Source: Synechococcales cyanobacterium PMM_0036
GTDB taxonomy: Bacteria > Cyanobacteriota > Cyanobacteriia > Elainellales > Elainellaceae
Assembly (NCBI GenBank): GCA_949127645.1
Contig: CASBQM010000416.1
Location: forward strand, 1-9,549
Length of the DNA stretch: 9,549 bases
Reading direction: 5' to 3'
Position numbers and translations under genes: made by a program. Of this stretch, positions 1-6,648 are shown in pieces. Under the pieces are notes generated by a model that saw only the letters and a list, made by a program, of their open reading frames with translations, had not been told where the DNA came from and made no database searches. The stretch's first letter is position 1. Each line of letters starts with the position of its first letter.

Positions 1-1220
1 GGTATGAAGTGGTGACGTTTAATCGCATTGCTGATTTGCGCGCAAATTTAATGCAGATACCTTCGGCACAAACCATTCCGGCGGCGGTGATTCTTGACAG
101 CGTGCTACTGGGTAAAAGCCAGACCGATGCAGAAATTATCTTAGACCTAAAGCGGCAGTATCAAACTTTGGCTTCAGTCAGCTTTGCTCGCTCCTGTCCG
201 ATTCTCATTACATCCACACAAGACGAGTTTAATTCGCGGCTTCAGGCTGTGCGATCGGGTGGAGATTCATACTTTACCAAGCCTATTAATGTCAACGAAT
301 TTGTGGATCAGCTCGATTCATTGACAGGTAGCGGGCAATTTGAAGCTTACCGGATTTTGATTGTGGAAGACGATCGCGCTGTAGCCGAGTTTCATTCCCT
401 CACGCTGCAAGCAGCCGGGATGATCACACAAATAGTCTCCAACCCGCTCAACGTGATGACTCCCTTGAGTGATTTTAAGCCTGACTTGATTCTGATGGAT
501 GTTTATATGCCAAGCTGTAGCGGCTTAGAGTTGGCTACCGTGATTCGTCAGCAGCCAGCCTATGTCAGTATCCCGATCGTCTTTCTCTCCAGCGAGACGA
601 ACCTGCACAAACAGCTCGCAGCCATGAGCCTGGGCGGAGATGACTTTCTGACAAAACCGATTCAGCCTGAGCATCTTGTCTCTTCGGTGGTGAGTCGCGC
701 GCACCGTTCAACGACTTTGCGATCGTTTATGGTGCGCGACAGTTTAACCGGGTTGTTTAACCACACCAAAATTAAAGAACAGTTGGCGATCGAGCTAAAG
801 CGGGCAATTCGGCAACAGCGTCCTCTGGCATTCGCCATGCTCGATATTGACCACTTTAAGCAAGTTAACGATACCCACGGGCACCCAGTAGGCGATCGCG
901 TGATTAAGAGCCTGTCGCGTCTGCTCAAGCAGCGTTTGCGCCAAACGGATGTAGTCGGTCGCTATGGGGGCGAAGAATTTGCCGTGATCTTTACAGACAC
1001 CGATGGAGAGACTGCCGTTGAGGTATTCAACAAGATTCGGCACAGTTTCTCGCAGGTGCAGCAGCGGGCGGCAACCACTGAGTTTACCGTCACGTTTAGC
1101 TGTGGCATTGCTGCCTTTCCCGCCTACGCCGATGTCACGCGCCTGAGCAATGCTGCTGATCAAGCGCTATACCAGGCAAAGGGGCAGGGACGCAATCAAG
1201 TCGTACTGGCAGTTGATTGA
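1..1220 (+). CDS. Response regulator with two receiver domains and a GGDEF diguanylate cyclase domain (5' partial)
   Basis: The reading frame is open to the left edge (in-frame codons from base 3), so the true start lies outside; the GTG at 9 is only an internal codon. Numbering residues from that GTG, the first receiver domain spans about 1-105, with candidate phospho-acceptor D30 (VILD), T70 and K91 (FTKP). The second spans about 114-230, with acidic pair D121-D122, acceptor D164 (LILMD), S194/S195 and K216 (LTKP). The GGDEF domain spans about 240-403, opening with DSLTGLFN (244-251) and carrying an intact GGEEF (320-324). An RxxD product-inhibition site (RQTD, 311-314) sits exactly five residues before GGEEF. 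By family knowledge it makes cyclic-di-GMP from two GTP under phosphorylation control and is feedback inhibited; it is probably soluble. The gene ends in a double stop, TGATGA. Its cognate kinase and N-terminal domains are not visible. Confidence 0.95.
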   Translation, partial: YEVVTFNRIADLRANLMQIPSAQTIPAAVILDSVLLGKSQTDAEIILDLKRQYQTLASVSFARSCPILITSTQDEFNSRLQAVRSGGDSYFTKPINVNEFVDQLDSLTGSGQFEAYRILIVEDDRAVAEFHSLTLQAAGMITQIVSNPLNVMTPLSDFKPDLILMDVYMPSCSGLELATVIRQQPAYVSIPIVFLSSETNLHKQLAAMSLGGDDFLTKPIQPEHLVSSVVSRAHRSTTLRSFMVRDSLTGLFNHTKIKEQLAIELKRAIRQQRPLAFAMLDIDHFKQVNDTHGHPVGDRVIKSLSRLLKQRLRQTDVVGRYGGEEFAVIFTDTDGETAVEVFNKIRHSFSQVQQRAATTEFTVTFSCGIAAFPAYADVTRLSNAADQALYQAKGQGRNQVVLAVD

Positions 1221-1232
1221 TGACAAAGTTTA

Positions 1233-1292
1233 GCTAGAGGATGTTTGGCTAGAGGATGTTTGGCTAGAGGATGTTTGACTAGAGGATGTTTG
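1233..1292. repeat. Four tandem copies of a 15-bp repeat
   Basis: The unit (g/a)CTAGAGGATGTTTG occurs four times without gaps at 1233, 1248, 1263 and 1278; the first three copies are identical and the fourth differs at its first base. A partial fifth copy (ACTAGA, from 1293) overlaps the stop codon of the minus-strand radical SAM gene. The array fills most of the 73-bp gap between two convergent genes. Because 15 is a multiple of three, each unit puts another TAG in frame behind that minus-strand stop. I see no hairpin or T-run here, so it is not a recognisable terminator. Confidence 0.95.
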
Positions 1293-1293
1293 A

Positions 1294-2880
1294 CTAGACG
1301 ATCGCCTCTGTTCTCACTTCCGTCTTGATCTGAGCCTCTTGTTCTAGAAACTCAGCAACTTGAGATTCAATCTCGCGGGTCACAATGGCGCGATACTCCA
1401 AGAAATGCTCAATTTGGGCACAAACCGCCAGATAGGGAGCCACTCCACCCGGATTGTAGCGTCCCATATTCCAGAGATTGCGCCAGAACTGCCAGCGGGT
1501 TTTGCGCACCACACCCTGCCGCCAGCAAATCGTGAGAAACGCCCGAACCATGACCCAATTGACGGCTTTCTGAGGTCTTTTGCCCTTCTTAGGATAGGTC
1601 GCTTCACCCAAAATCAGGTAATGACGATAGGCGCGATCGAGAAACTTAGCCGGGTCATACAGTTCGCAAAACGCCCGGACATACTCACGGGCAATTTCCT
1701 CTAGCGGACGGGTCGGCACAAAGTTCATCAGCGTTGTCTGGTTGATGTTGGCAGACTTGTTCCGCATCCGCCCTTCTTTCTCAAGCCGATGCCACAATGC
1801 CGTGTCGGGCAACGCCTGCAACATACTGAATACCGCCGTGGGGATAGAAGTTTGCTCAACGAATTGCACAATTCGATCGCCCGCCCCCGCCTTTTCACCA
1901 TCAAAGCCGATAATGAACCCCGCCATTACCCGCAAACCCGATCGCGTAATCGCATGAACTGCGTCGCTGAGGGAATCCCGCGTATTCTGATGTTTTTGGG
2001 TCAGCGTCAGGCTAGCCTCATCAGGCGTTTCAATGCCCAAGAAGACGGCACCAAAATTACACTCCACCATGCTGTCCATTAGCTCTTGATCTTGCGCTAG
2101 ATCGATCGAAGCTTCAGTAGCAAATGAGAAAGGATACTGATGCTCCACCATCCAGGGCAAGAGCTGCTTCAGGAAAAGCTTGACGTTGCGCTTATTGCCA
2201 ATGAAGTTGTCATCCACCATGAAAATGCTGCGCCGCCAGCCTAGCTCATAGAGGCGATCGAGTTCCTTAAGCAACTGCTCAGGAGCCTTGGTGCGAGGCT
2301 TACGACCGTATAGAACAATAATGTCGCAGAACTCACACTGAAAGGGGCACCCACGTGAAAACTGCACCGACATCTCGGCATAGGCATCAAATTCCAGCAG
2401 GTCAAACCGAGGCACAGGCGTAATCGTCACGTCTGGTCTTTCGCCATTTGACCGGAACGTGCCGGAGGGTTCCCCGCGCTCGATCGCCTCCACAAACATC
2501 GGTAAGGTAATTTCCCCTTCATCCAGAATCAGGTAATCCGTCCCCACTTCTGAGACCTCATGAGGCAGCGCCGTCGGATAAGGTCCACCCACAGCAACCC
2601 GCTTGCCGCGACGTTTTGCTTCTCGAATCTGCTCTAGCAAATCTTCTTTCTGCACAATCATTGCCGAAAGAATTACCAGATCTGCCCATTCCCACTCGGC
2701 TGAAGTGACCGCCCGAACGTTGCGATCGACCAGCTTGAAATCCCAAGCTTGGGGCAAGATCGCCGCCACTGTAATCAGCCCCAAAGGCGGCAGCATGGCT
2801 TTGCGACCGAGCAGCTCTATGGTTTTCTCAAATGACCAAAAGCTTTTGGGAAATAGGGGATACAGAAGCAAAACGTTCAT
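1294..2880 (-). CDS. B12-binding domain radical SAM protein, HpnP-like/DUF4070 family
   Basis: This 528-residue protein has an N-terminal cobalamin-binding Rossmann-like domain (about 1-150) without the classical DxHxxG motif, common in this class. A radical SAM domain (about 168-370) carries the [4Fe-4S] cysteines C178, C182 and C185 in RGCPFQCEFC, and a C-terminal extension (about 385-528) resembles DUF4070. Class B radical SAM methylases of this layout add methyl groups to unactivated carbons; hopanoid C-2 methylase HpnP has this architecture and a similar length, as I recall it. The substrate cannot be read from the sequence and no hopanoid genes are near. I chose the ATG at 2878-2880 because GGAGG lies six bases before it and MNVLLLYP is a natural start; a longer frame from a TTG at 2961 lacks this support. 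The gene lies 237 bp downstream of the LCP gene on the same strand, probably with its own promoter. The family is sure, the substrate is not. Confidence 0.9.
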   Translation of the reverse strand: MNVLLLYPLFPKSFWSFEKTIELLGRKAMLPPLGLITVAAILPQAWDFKLVDRNVRAVTSAEWEWADLVILSAMIVQKEDLLEQIREAKRRGKRVAVGGPYPTALPHEVSEVGTDYLILDEGEITLPMFVEAIERGEPSGTFRSNGERPDVTITPVPRFDLLEFDAYAEMSVQFSRGCPFQCEFCDIIVLYGRKPRTKAPEQLLKELDRLYELGWRRSIFMVDDNFIGNKRNVKLFLKQLLPWMVEHQYPFSFATEASIDLAQDQELMDSMVECNFGAVFLGIETPDEASLTLTQKHQNTRDSLSDAVHAITRSGLRVMAGFIIGFDGEKAGAGDRIVQFVEQTSIPTAVFSMLQALPDTALWHRLEKEGRMRNKSANINQTTLMNFVPTRPLEEIAREYVRAFCELYDPAKFLDRAYRHYLILGEATYPKKGKRPQKAVNWVMVRAFLTICWRQGVVRKTRWQFWRNLWNMGRYNPGGVAPYLAVCAQIEHFLEYRAIVTREIESQVAEFLEQEAQIKTEVRTEAIV

Positions 2881-2967
2881 TAAAAACCTCCAAAAAACTG
2901 CATCCCTAGACCTGACCAGTGACTCTCTCAGTCGGCTAGGCAAAACTTTACGGACGGGCAATACTAC

Positions 2968-2995
2968 AGTGTAGGCAGAACCCCAGACTTAGCAA
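2968..2995 (-). promoter_or_regulatory. Possible sigma-70-type promoter of the radical SAM gene
   Basis: Read on the minus strand, TTGCTA (2990-2995) and TACACT (2968-2973) are separated by 16 bases and lie about 90 bases before the ATG at 2880. Both hexamers match the consensus only partly, and the spacing is one short of ideal, so this is a weak prediction. Confidence 0.3.
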
Positions 2996-3117
2996 ACTTC
3001 CCATGTGCCAGATTTACGGCGTTAATCCCCTTAGTTTACTGGGATTCATGGACTTTACGGCAGTCATATTGCCGATCGCCAGCGGATTATTATGTTTTGA
3101 AATTATTTTCAGGTCAG

Positions 3118-4530
3118 TTAAACTTTCGATCGCTTGTTCCAATCATCTCCCACTCTCAGCGTGAAGTCAGATTGCAGATCGCCTGTCGAGGCAGAGACAA
3201 CTTGCCCAATCCCCAACATATTTTCTAAAGAAGCCGCGCCCTGTAGATCGCCACGCTGCACAATAATCTGCGTCTGAGATTGGCGATCGGGCCAGTCTTC
3301 CACAACATAAACATTGCTGAATCCCTGGGACTGGAGATATGCCGCCGCCCGATCGCCCAATTCGGGATCGCTAGAGGCGTTTTGAATTGCAATTCGGGTA
3401 TTGATAAAGTTGTTTTGATGAGCCACGGCTGCAACCGAGCTGACGCTAAAAAATTCATTCATGACCTGATCTTTAGCGGTTTCATCCATCAACCAATAGC
3501 TAGCCACAAATTCATCCGGCGTGCTGAAACGACCTGGGAGCATTACCATCCGCAGATTGTCTTTTTGCAGTCCCAGCCCAAAGCTAGCGAGAGACAGCAT
3601 CTCCTCAGGCGATAAATTAGTGTCAATATATTTTTGAAACAGCCCGATCGCCTGAGGCAAACGAGTCACCATCGCAGGATTAGCCAGGTTTTCCCGCAGG
3701 GCACGAATAAGCTGCTGTTGGCGCTGTACCCGCCCAATATCGCCCTTGTCATCATGGCGAAAACGGGCAAATTGCTCTGCCTGCTTGCCGTCTAGCGTCT
3801 GCCACCCCTGCTTTAGATTGATATAAAGGTGCTGAGTTTCGTCGGTATATTTCATGTCTTCCGGGACAAACACCCGCACGCCGCCCAACAAATCAACCAG
3901 CGATCGAAATGCCTCTGTACTCACGCGCACATAGCGATCGATCGTCACACCATTCAGGTTTTGGCTAACGACCTGAGCCGCTAGCTTAGAACCACCCACC
4001 ACGTTGGCATAGTTAATTTTCTCCACGCCTTCCCCTGGAATGGCTACCTGCGTGTCACGCGGAACCGACAGAACGCTCGCAGTTTGACCCGCCGGATCGA
4101 CGTGCAGAAGCAGCATTGTGTCGCTCCGTCCTGCAAAAACATCCGGCGATATTGCGTCTTCTGGCAAGTTAGGCAAATCTAGCGGTAAATCAATGCCCAT
4201 AACCAAAATGTTGATGGGGCGATCGATTCGATATCCTCCTAAACCCTGTTGCCAGACATCTTCTAGAGACATAGGCTTGCTGCTCTGAGGAGCGATCGCC
4301 GCTGGCAAAGGCGTGATCAGTGCTAATAGACCTCCCACAGTTGCCGCAAGGACAGCAGTTCCGCCCAGCATCAGACTGCGCAGTAGCCAAGGTGCAAAAC
4401 CAGGTCGCAGACTTGGAGTCAAAGCCGGAGGAGGAACAAGAACTGTGACACGGTTGCCGCTGGTCTGATTAAAACCAGCCTGACTAGAAACCTCAACCGA
4501 GCTTTGCTGCGAATCAGCTTTGTTGTCCAA
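3118..4530 (-). CDS. LytR-CpsA-Psr (LCP) family protein with C-terminal LytR_C-like domain
   Basis: This is a 470-residue protein. A polar N-terminal stretch (1-45) precedes one membrane segment (about 49-75), so the rest should lie outside the cytoplasmic membrane. The LCP domain (about 100-300) shows GRSDTMLLLHVDP (134-146), SVPRDT (155-160), KINYA (171-175) and the arginine/aspartate-rich block FARFRHDD...GRVQRQQQ (254-273), which in this family binds the pyrophosphate of a polyprenyl-linked glycan. A second domain at about 375-460 (NTRIAIQNAS onward) resembles LytR_C. LCP enzymes transfer undecaprenyl-linked polymers to peptidoglycan; the polymer here is unknown. The start is a TTG at 4528-4530 with GGGGAG nine bases upstream, and no ATG occurs before the membrane segment. 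It is divergent from manC. A TTGAAC/TGTAGA pair (4612-4617 and 4590-4595, minus strand, 16 apart) is a weak possible promoter. Confidence 0.93.
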   Translation of the reverse strand: MDNKADSQQSSVEVSSQAGFNQTSGNRVTVLVPPPALTPSLRPGFAPWLLRSLMLGGTAVLAATVGGLLALITPLPAAIAPQSSKPMSLEDVWQQGLGGYRIDRPINILVMGIDLPLDLPNLPEDAISPDVFAGRSDTMLLLHVDPAGQTASVLSVPRDTQVAIPGEGVEKINYANVVGGSKLAAQVVSQNLNGVTIDRYVRVSTEAFRSLVDLLGGVRVFVPEDMKYTDETQHLYINLKQGWQTLDGKQAEQFARFRHDDKGDIGRVQRQQQLIRALRENLANPAMVTRLPQAIGLFQKYIDTNLSPEEMLSLASFGLGLQKDNLRMVMLPGRFSTPDEFVASYWLMDETAKDQVMNEFFSVSSVAAVAHQNNFINTRIAIQNASSDPELGDRAAAYLQSQGFSNVYVVEDWPDRQSQTQIIVQRGDLQGAASLENMLGIGQVVSASTGDLQSDFTLRVGDDWNKRSKV

Positions 4531-4654
4531 CTTTGAATTCTCCCCTTCACTTAAGCTGCGAAATTTTAGATCCGCCTCTACGACTTTGCTCTACAATCTG
4601 CCATTCCAGAAGTTCAAAAATATTGAATTCTTAGACTCCTGCTTGACTGACAGA

Positions 4655-4750
4655 ACTTAAACTGCCCCTCTCACAGAGCAGAAGAGGAGCTTTAAACCCA
4701 AGAAACCTTCTGGCTTCACCCCTCCTGGGAGAAGAGGTTGGGGATGACTG
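4655..4750. repeat. Dispersed palindromic repeat, copy 1 (decayed)
   Basis: This segment aligns with the element at 6367-6462. Shared blocks are CTAAA/TTAAA followed by CCCTCTC, CAGAGCAG(A/G)AGAGG, then CTTT(A/G)A, and at the right end CTCCTG...GGAGAAG with GGGGATGA. Copy 1 lacks the CTTCG loop found in copy 2, and its left arm is more diverged. It carries no protein, so it looks like a non-autonomous MITE-like or REP-like intergenic element. Confidence 0.7.
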
Positions 4751-5004
4751 ACAAATCTTTGTCCCTCATCTAACCTTAGAATCACCAAGCTCTTAGAACT
4801 ACAAGACGCTATAGACGATTCCGCTTAGGAAACATATGCAGTTTTACGCCTGTATGTAGTTTTGTATTTAACATTCCGAGATTATAGCTTGCTGATGAGC
4901 ATACCCTTATCTTTCCTTAGAGACAAACAAATTCTGTTTTAGATTGATGATTTTAGAGTGTGGAGCCTATGTTCTCATAAATACGAATCTCTCATAGCAC
5001 CATT

Positions 5005-5046
5005 GCCCAATTAGTTGCTTGCCCAATTAGTTGCTTGCCCAATTAG
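5005..5046. repeat. Tandem 16-bp repeat, 2.6 copies
   Basis: The unit GCCCAATTAGTTGCTT is at 5005-5020 and 5021-5036, followed by its first ten bases at 5037-5046. The copies are identical. The array lies about 150 bp before the manC start, between the divergent genes. Confidence 0.95.
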
Positions 5047-5196
5047 CCGATCGCCTGATCAGCATTCCTGACTGAAACGATCGTCCCGGAGTTCCATAGC
5101 TCGCGGGTTCTGAATGTTCATAATCTTTCAGTTCTGCTTAAAGATGCCATAAAAAGCCGTTTTTTTAGACAAAGAAATGAGGAAAACGCTGATAGG

Positions 5197-6294
5197 ATGG
5201 GGCGGAATTCTAAAAAACGGTCGAAGACAGCTATGATCCCTGTAATCCTTGCTGGTGGTAAAGGAGAGCGCTTTTGGCCCCTCAGCCGCAAACAGCGCCC
5301 CAAGCAATTTTTGAGTCTGGATGGTAGTGGCAAGAGCTTACTCCAGGCGACTGCCGATCGCCTCCTCAGTTTGGCGGGAGGTTGGCAAGGATTATGGGTG
5401 GTTACGGCTAGCCATTTGGAAACAGGTGTACAGGAGCAGTTGCCCCATTTGCCGAGCGAAAATCTGCTGGTAGAGATCGAAGGACGGGATACCGCGCCCG
5501 CCGTAGCATGGGCAACGCTAGAGATCGCTCGTCGCCATGGGGAAGATGCGATGATTGGCTTCTTCCCGGCTGATGCCTGGATTGATAATGAAGCTGCCTT
5601 TTGCGAAACCCTGGAAGCAGCTTCGCAGCTAGCGAAAACAGAAGAGGCGATCGCTACATTAGGCATTACGCCAACCTATCCTTCGACGGGCTATGGCTAC
5701 ATTGAGCAGGGCGAAAAAGTCGGCTTGTATGGCTCAGAGGCACAGCCATTTCCAGGCTACAAAGTCAGCCGCTTCACCGAAAAGCCTGATTTAGCAACTG
5801 CTGAGCAATTTCTGACCACAGGTCGGTTTAGCTGGAATGGCGGCATGTTCATTTTTCCAGCCGGAGTGATGCTGGCAGAGCTACGCGCTCATGCGCCCGA
5901 AATTCTCTTGCCTTTAGAAGAGCAGGGCGCAGCTTGCTATCCTAATTTGCCCAAGCTCAGCATTGACTACGCCGTTATGGAGAAAACCCAGAAAGCTTAT
6001 GTCTTGCCTGTCTCTTTCGGCTGGGACGACTTGGGAGACTGGAATGCGATCGATCGCCTACTAAAAGATGGCAAACCTAACGTAGAGCTAGCCCAGCATA
6101 TCGGACTCGACACCCAGGGAGCCTTGCTGTATTCTTCTGACGAAGAAGACTTAATTGTGACGATCGGTCTAGAGGATACGGTGATTGTTCGAGACGGTAA
6201 GGTGACGTTGATTGTCAAGAAAGACCGCACTCAAGATATCAAGCAAGTGCTGAAGCAAATCCAGGCGAATCCTAAATTGGCAAACTTGCTTTAG
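5197..6294 (+). CDS. manC: Mannose-1-phosphate guanylyltransferase
   Basis: It converts mannose-1-phosphate and GTP to GDP-mannose, the donor for mannose and fucose in surface glycans, in the cytoplasm. The 365 residues match the short form: a nucleotidyltransferase domain and short tail, without the isomerase domain of bifunctional enzymes. Motifs are LAGGKGERFWPLS (18-30) with RPKQFL (34-39), GFFPADAWI (121-129), STGYGYI (163-169), EKP (195-197), WNGGMF (213-218), SIDYAVMEK (255-263) and GWDDLGDW (275-282). Oddly, the usual PADH reads PADA (codon GCC), discussed as a finding. The start is uncertain. ATG 5197 adds a basic 12-residue leader (MGRNSKKRSKTA) with only a distant GAGG, while ATG 5233 begins directly at MIPVILAGG but lacks a clear ribosome binding site. 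It stands alone, flanked by two copies of a dispersed repeat. Confidence 0.93.
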   Translation: MGRNSKKRSKTAMIPVILAGGKGERFWPLSRKQRPKQFLSLDGSGKSLLQATADRLLSLAGGWQGLWVVTASHLETGVQEQLPHLPSENLLVEIEGRDTAPAVAWATLEIARRHGEDAMIGFFPADAWIDNEAAFCETLEAASQLAKTEEAIATLGITPTYPSTGYGYIEQGEKVGLYGSEAQPFPGYKVSRFTEKPDLATAEQFLTTGRFSWNGGMFIFPAGVMLAELRAHAPEILLPLEEQGAACYPNLPKLSIDYAVMEKTQKAYVLPVSFGWDDLGDWNAIDRLLKDGKPNVELAQHIGLDTQGALLYSSDEEDLIVTIGLEDTVIVRDGKVTLIVKKDRTQDIKQVLKQIQANPKLANLL

Positions 6295-6366
6295 AGGTTT
6301 TTATGGGTTAGGGACAGAGAGTTGTTAAAGCTAAGAGAATTACGCAATGTCCAACTTTTCCGATCG

Positions 6367-6462
6367 CCCTCATCCTAAATCCCTCTCCCAGAGCAGGAGA
6401 GGGACTTTGAGAAACTCTTGCTCCTCTTCTCCTGCTTCGGGAGAAGGGATGGGGGATGAGAG
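6367..6462. repeat. Dispersed palindromic repeat, copy 2 (better preserved)
   Basis: A 96-bp element with imperfect terminal inverted repeats: the left end begins CCCTCATCC...ATCCCTCTCCC, and the right end, read on the minus strand, begins CTCTCATCCCCCATCCC. Inside are two hairpins. CCCTCTCC (6381-6388) pairs with GGAGAGGG (6396-6403) over a 7-base loop, and CTTCTCC (6426-6432) pairs with GGAGAAG (6440-6446) over the loop TGCTTCG. It has no coding capacity. Similar CCCTCATCC-type intergenic palindromes are common in cyanobacterial genomes, as I recall. A diverged copy lies at 4655-4750. Confidence 0.8.
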
Positions 6463-6511
6463 CTGATTTTAGTTGCACATCAGGTAGAATCAGAAGCTAT
6501 TGATTGCAGTT

Positions 6512-6551
6512 AAATACCCAAAGTCTAGCGGATGAGAGACTTTGGGTATTT
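6512..6551. repeat. Perfect 15-bp inverted repeat (hairpin or operator)
   Basis: AAATACCCAAAGTCT (6512-6526) is exactly complementary to AGACTTTGGGTATTT (6537-6551), leaving a 10-base loop. It lies about 220 bp after manC and about 100 bp before the deacetylase. No T-run follows on either strand, so it is not a classical terminator, although it could stop transcription from manC by another mechanism, act as an RNA hairpin, or bind a dimeric regulator. Confidence 0.85.
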
Positions 6552-6635
6552 GATATTGTAAAAATGGGGATATTGCGAAAATAGGGTAAAGACAGAGGAC
6601 TATATTGCCAGATAGCGTGTCTTGCCAAAAGTCAG

Positions 6636-6641
6636 TACAAT
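6636..6641 (+). promoter_or_regulatory. Possible -10 box just before the deacetylase start
   Basis: TACAAT matches the -10 consensus at five of six positions and ends seven bases before ATG 6649, which would put the transcription start at or next to the start codon. No good -35 box lies 16-18 bases upstream; a TTGCCA at 6605-6610 is too far away. Confidence 0.3.
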
Positions 6642-6648
6642 TGTATTT

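Larger units (their letters stand above)
4531..5196. other. Long divergent intergenic region with repeats and no recognisable gene
   Basis: These 666 bases separate the minus-strand LCP gene from the plus-strand guanylyltransferase gene, so promoters for both should be here. It holds a decayed dispersed repeat (about 4655-4750), an AT-rich stretch (about 4780-4990) and a 16-bp tandem repeat (5005-5046). The only frames are a few codons long (for example from ATG 4744 and ATG 4895) and look random. I could not identify a tRNA, riboswitch or convincing manC promoter; CATAAT at 5119-5124 resembles a -10 box but has no good -35 partner. Confidence 0.7.

Noticed and set aside
795..1163. Minus-strand frame of 122 codons inside the GGDEF domain gene
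   Set aside because: It lies opposite a strongly supported coding frame and shows no family features.
2881..2961. N-terminal extension of the radical SAM protein from a TTG at 2961
   Set aside because: The ATG at 2880 has a strong GGAGG at the right distance and begins at the natural first strand of the domain; the extension is arginine-rich and looks non-coding.
2603..2974. Plus-strand frame of 123 codons opposite the radical SAM gene
   Set aside because: It is antisense to the conserved B12-binding domain and shows low-complexity shadow composition.
3024..3046. Inverted repeat AATCCC...GGGATT as a terminator of the LCP gene
   Set aside because: The stem is only six base pairs with an 11-base loop and no T-run on the minus strand.
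4892..4899. CTGATGAG, resembling part of a hammerhead ribozyme core
   Set aside because: No GAAA core segment or matching stems are found nearby, so the octamer alone means nothing.
5005..5046. Tandem repeats as a possible CRISPR array
   Set aside because: The units are directly adjacent without spacers and no cas gene is present.
5118..5666. Long minus-strand frame of 182 codons opposite manC
   Set aside because: It is a shadow of the guanylyltransferase frame, serine-rich in a way typical of antisense frames, with no domain or ribosome binding site.
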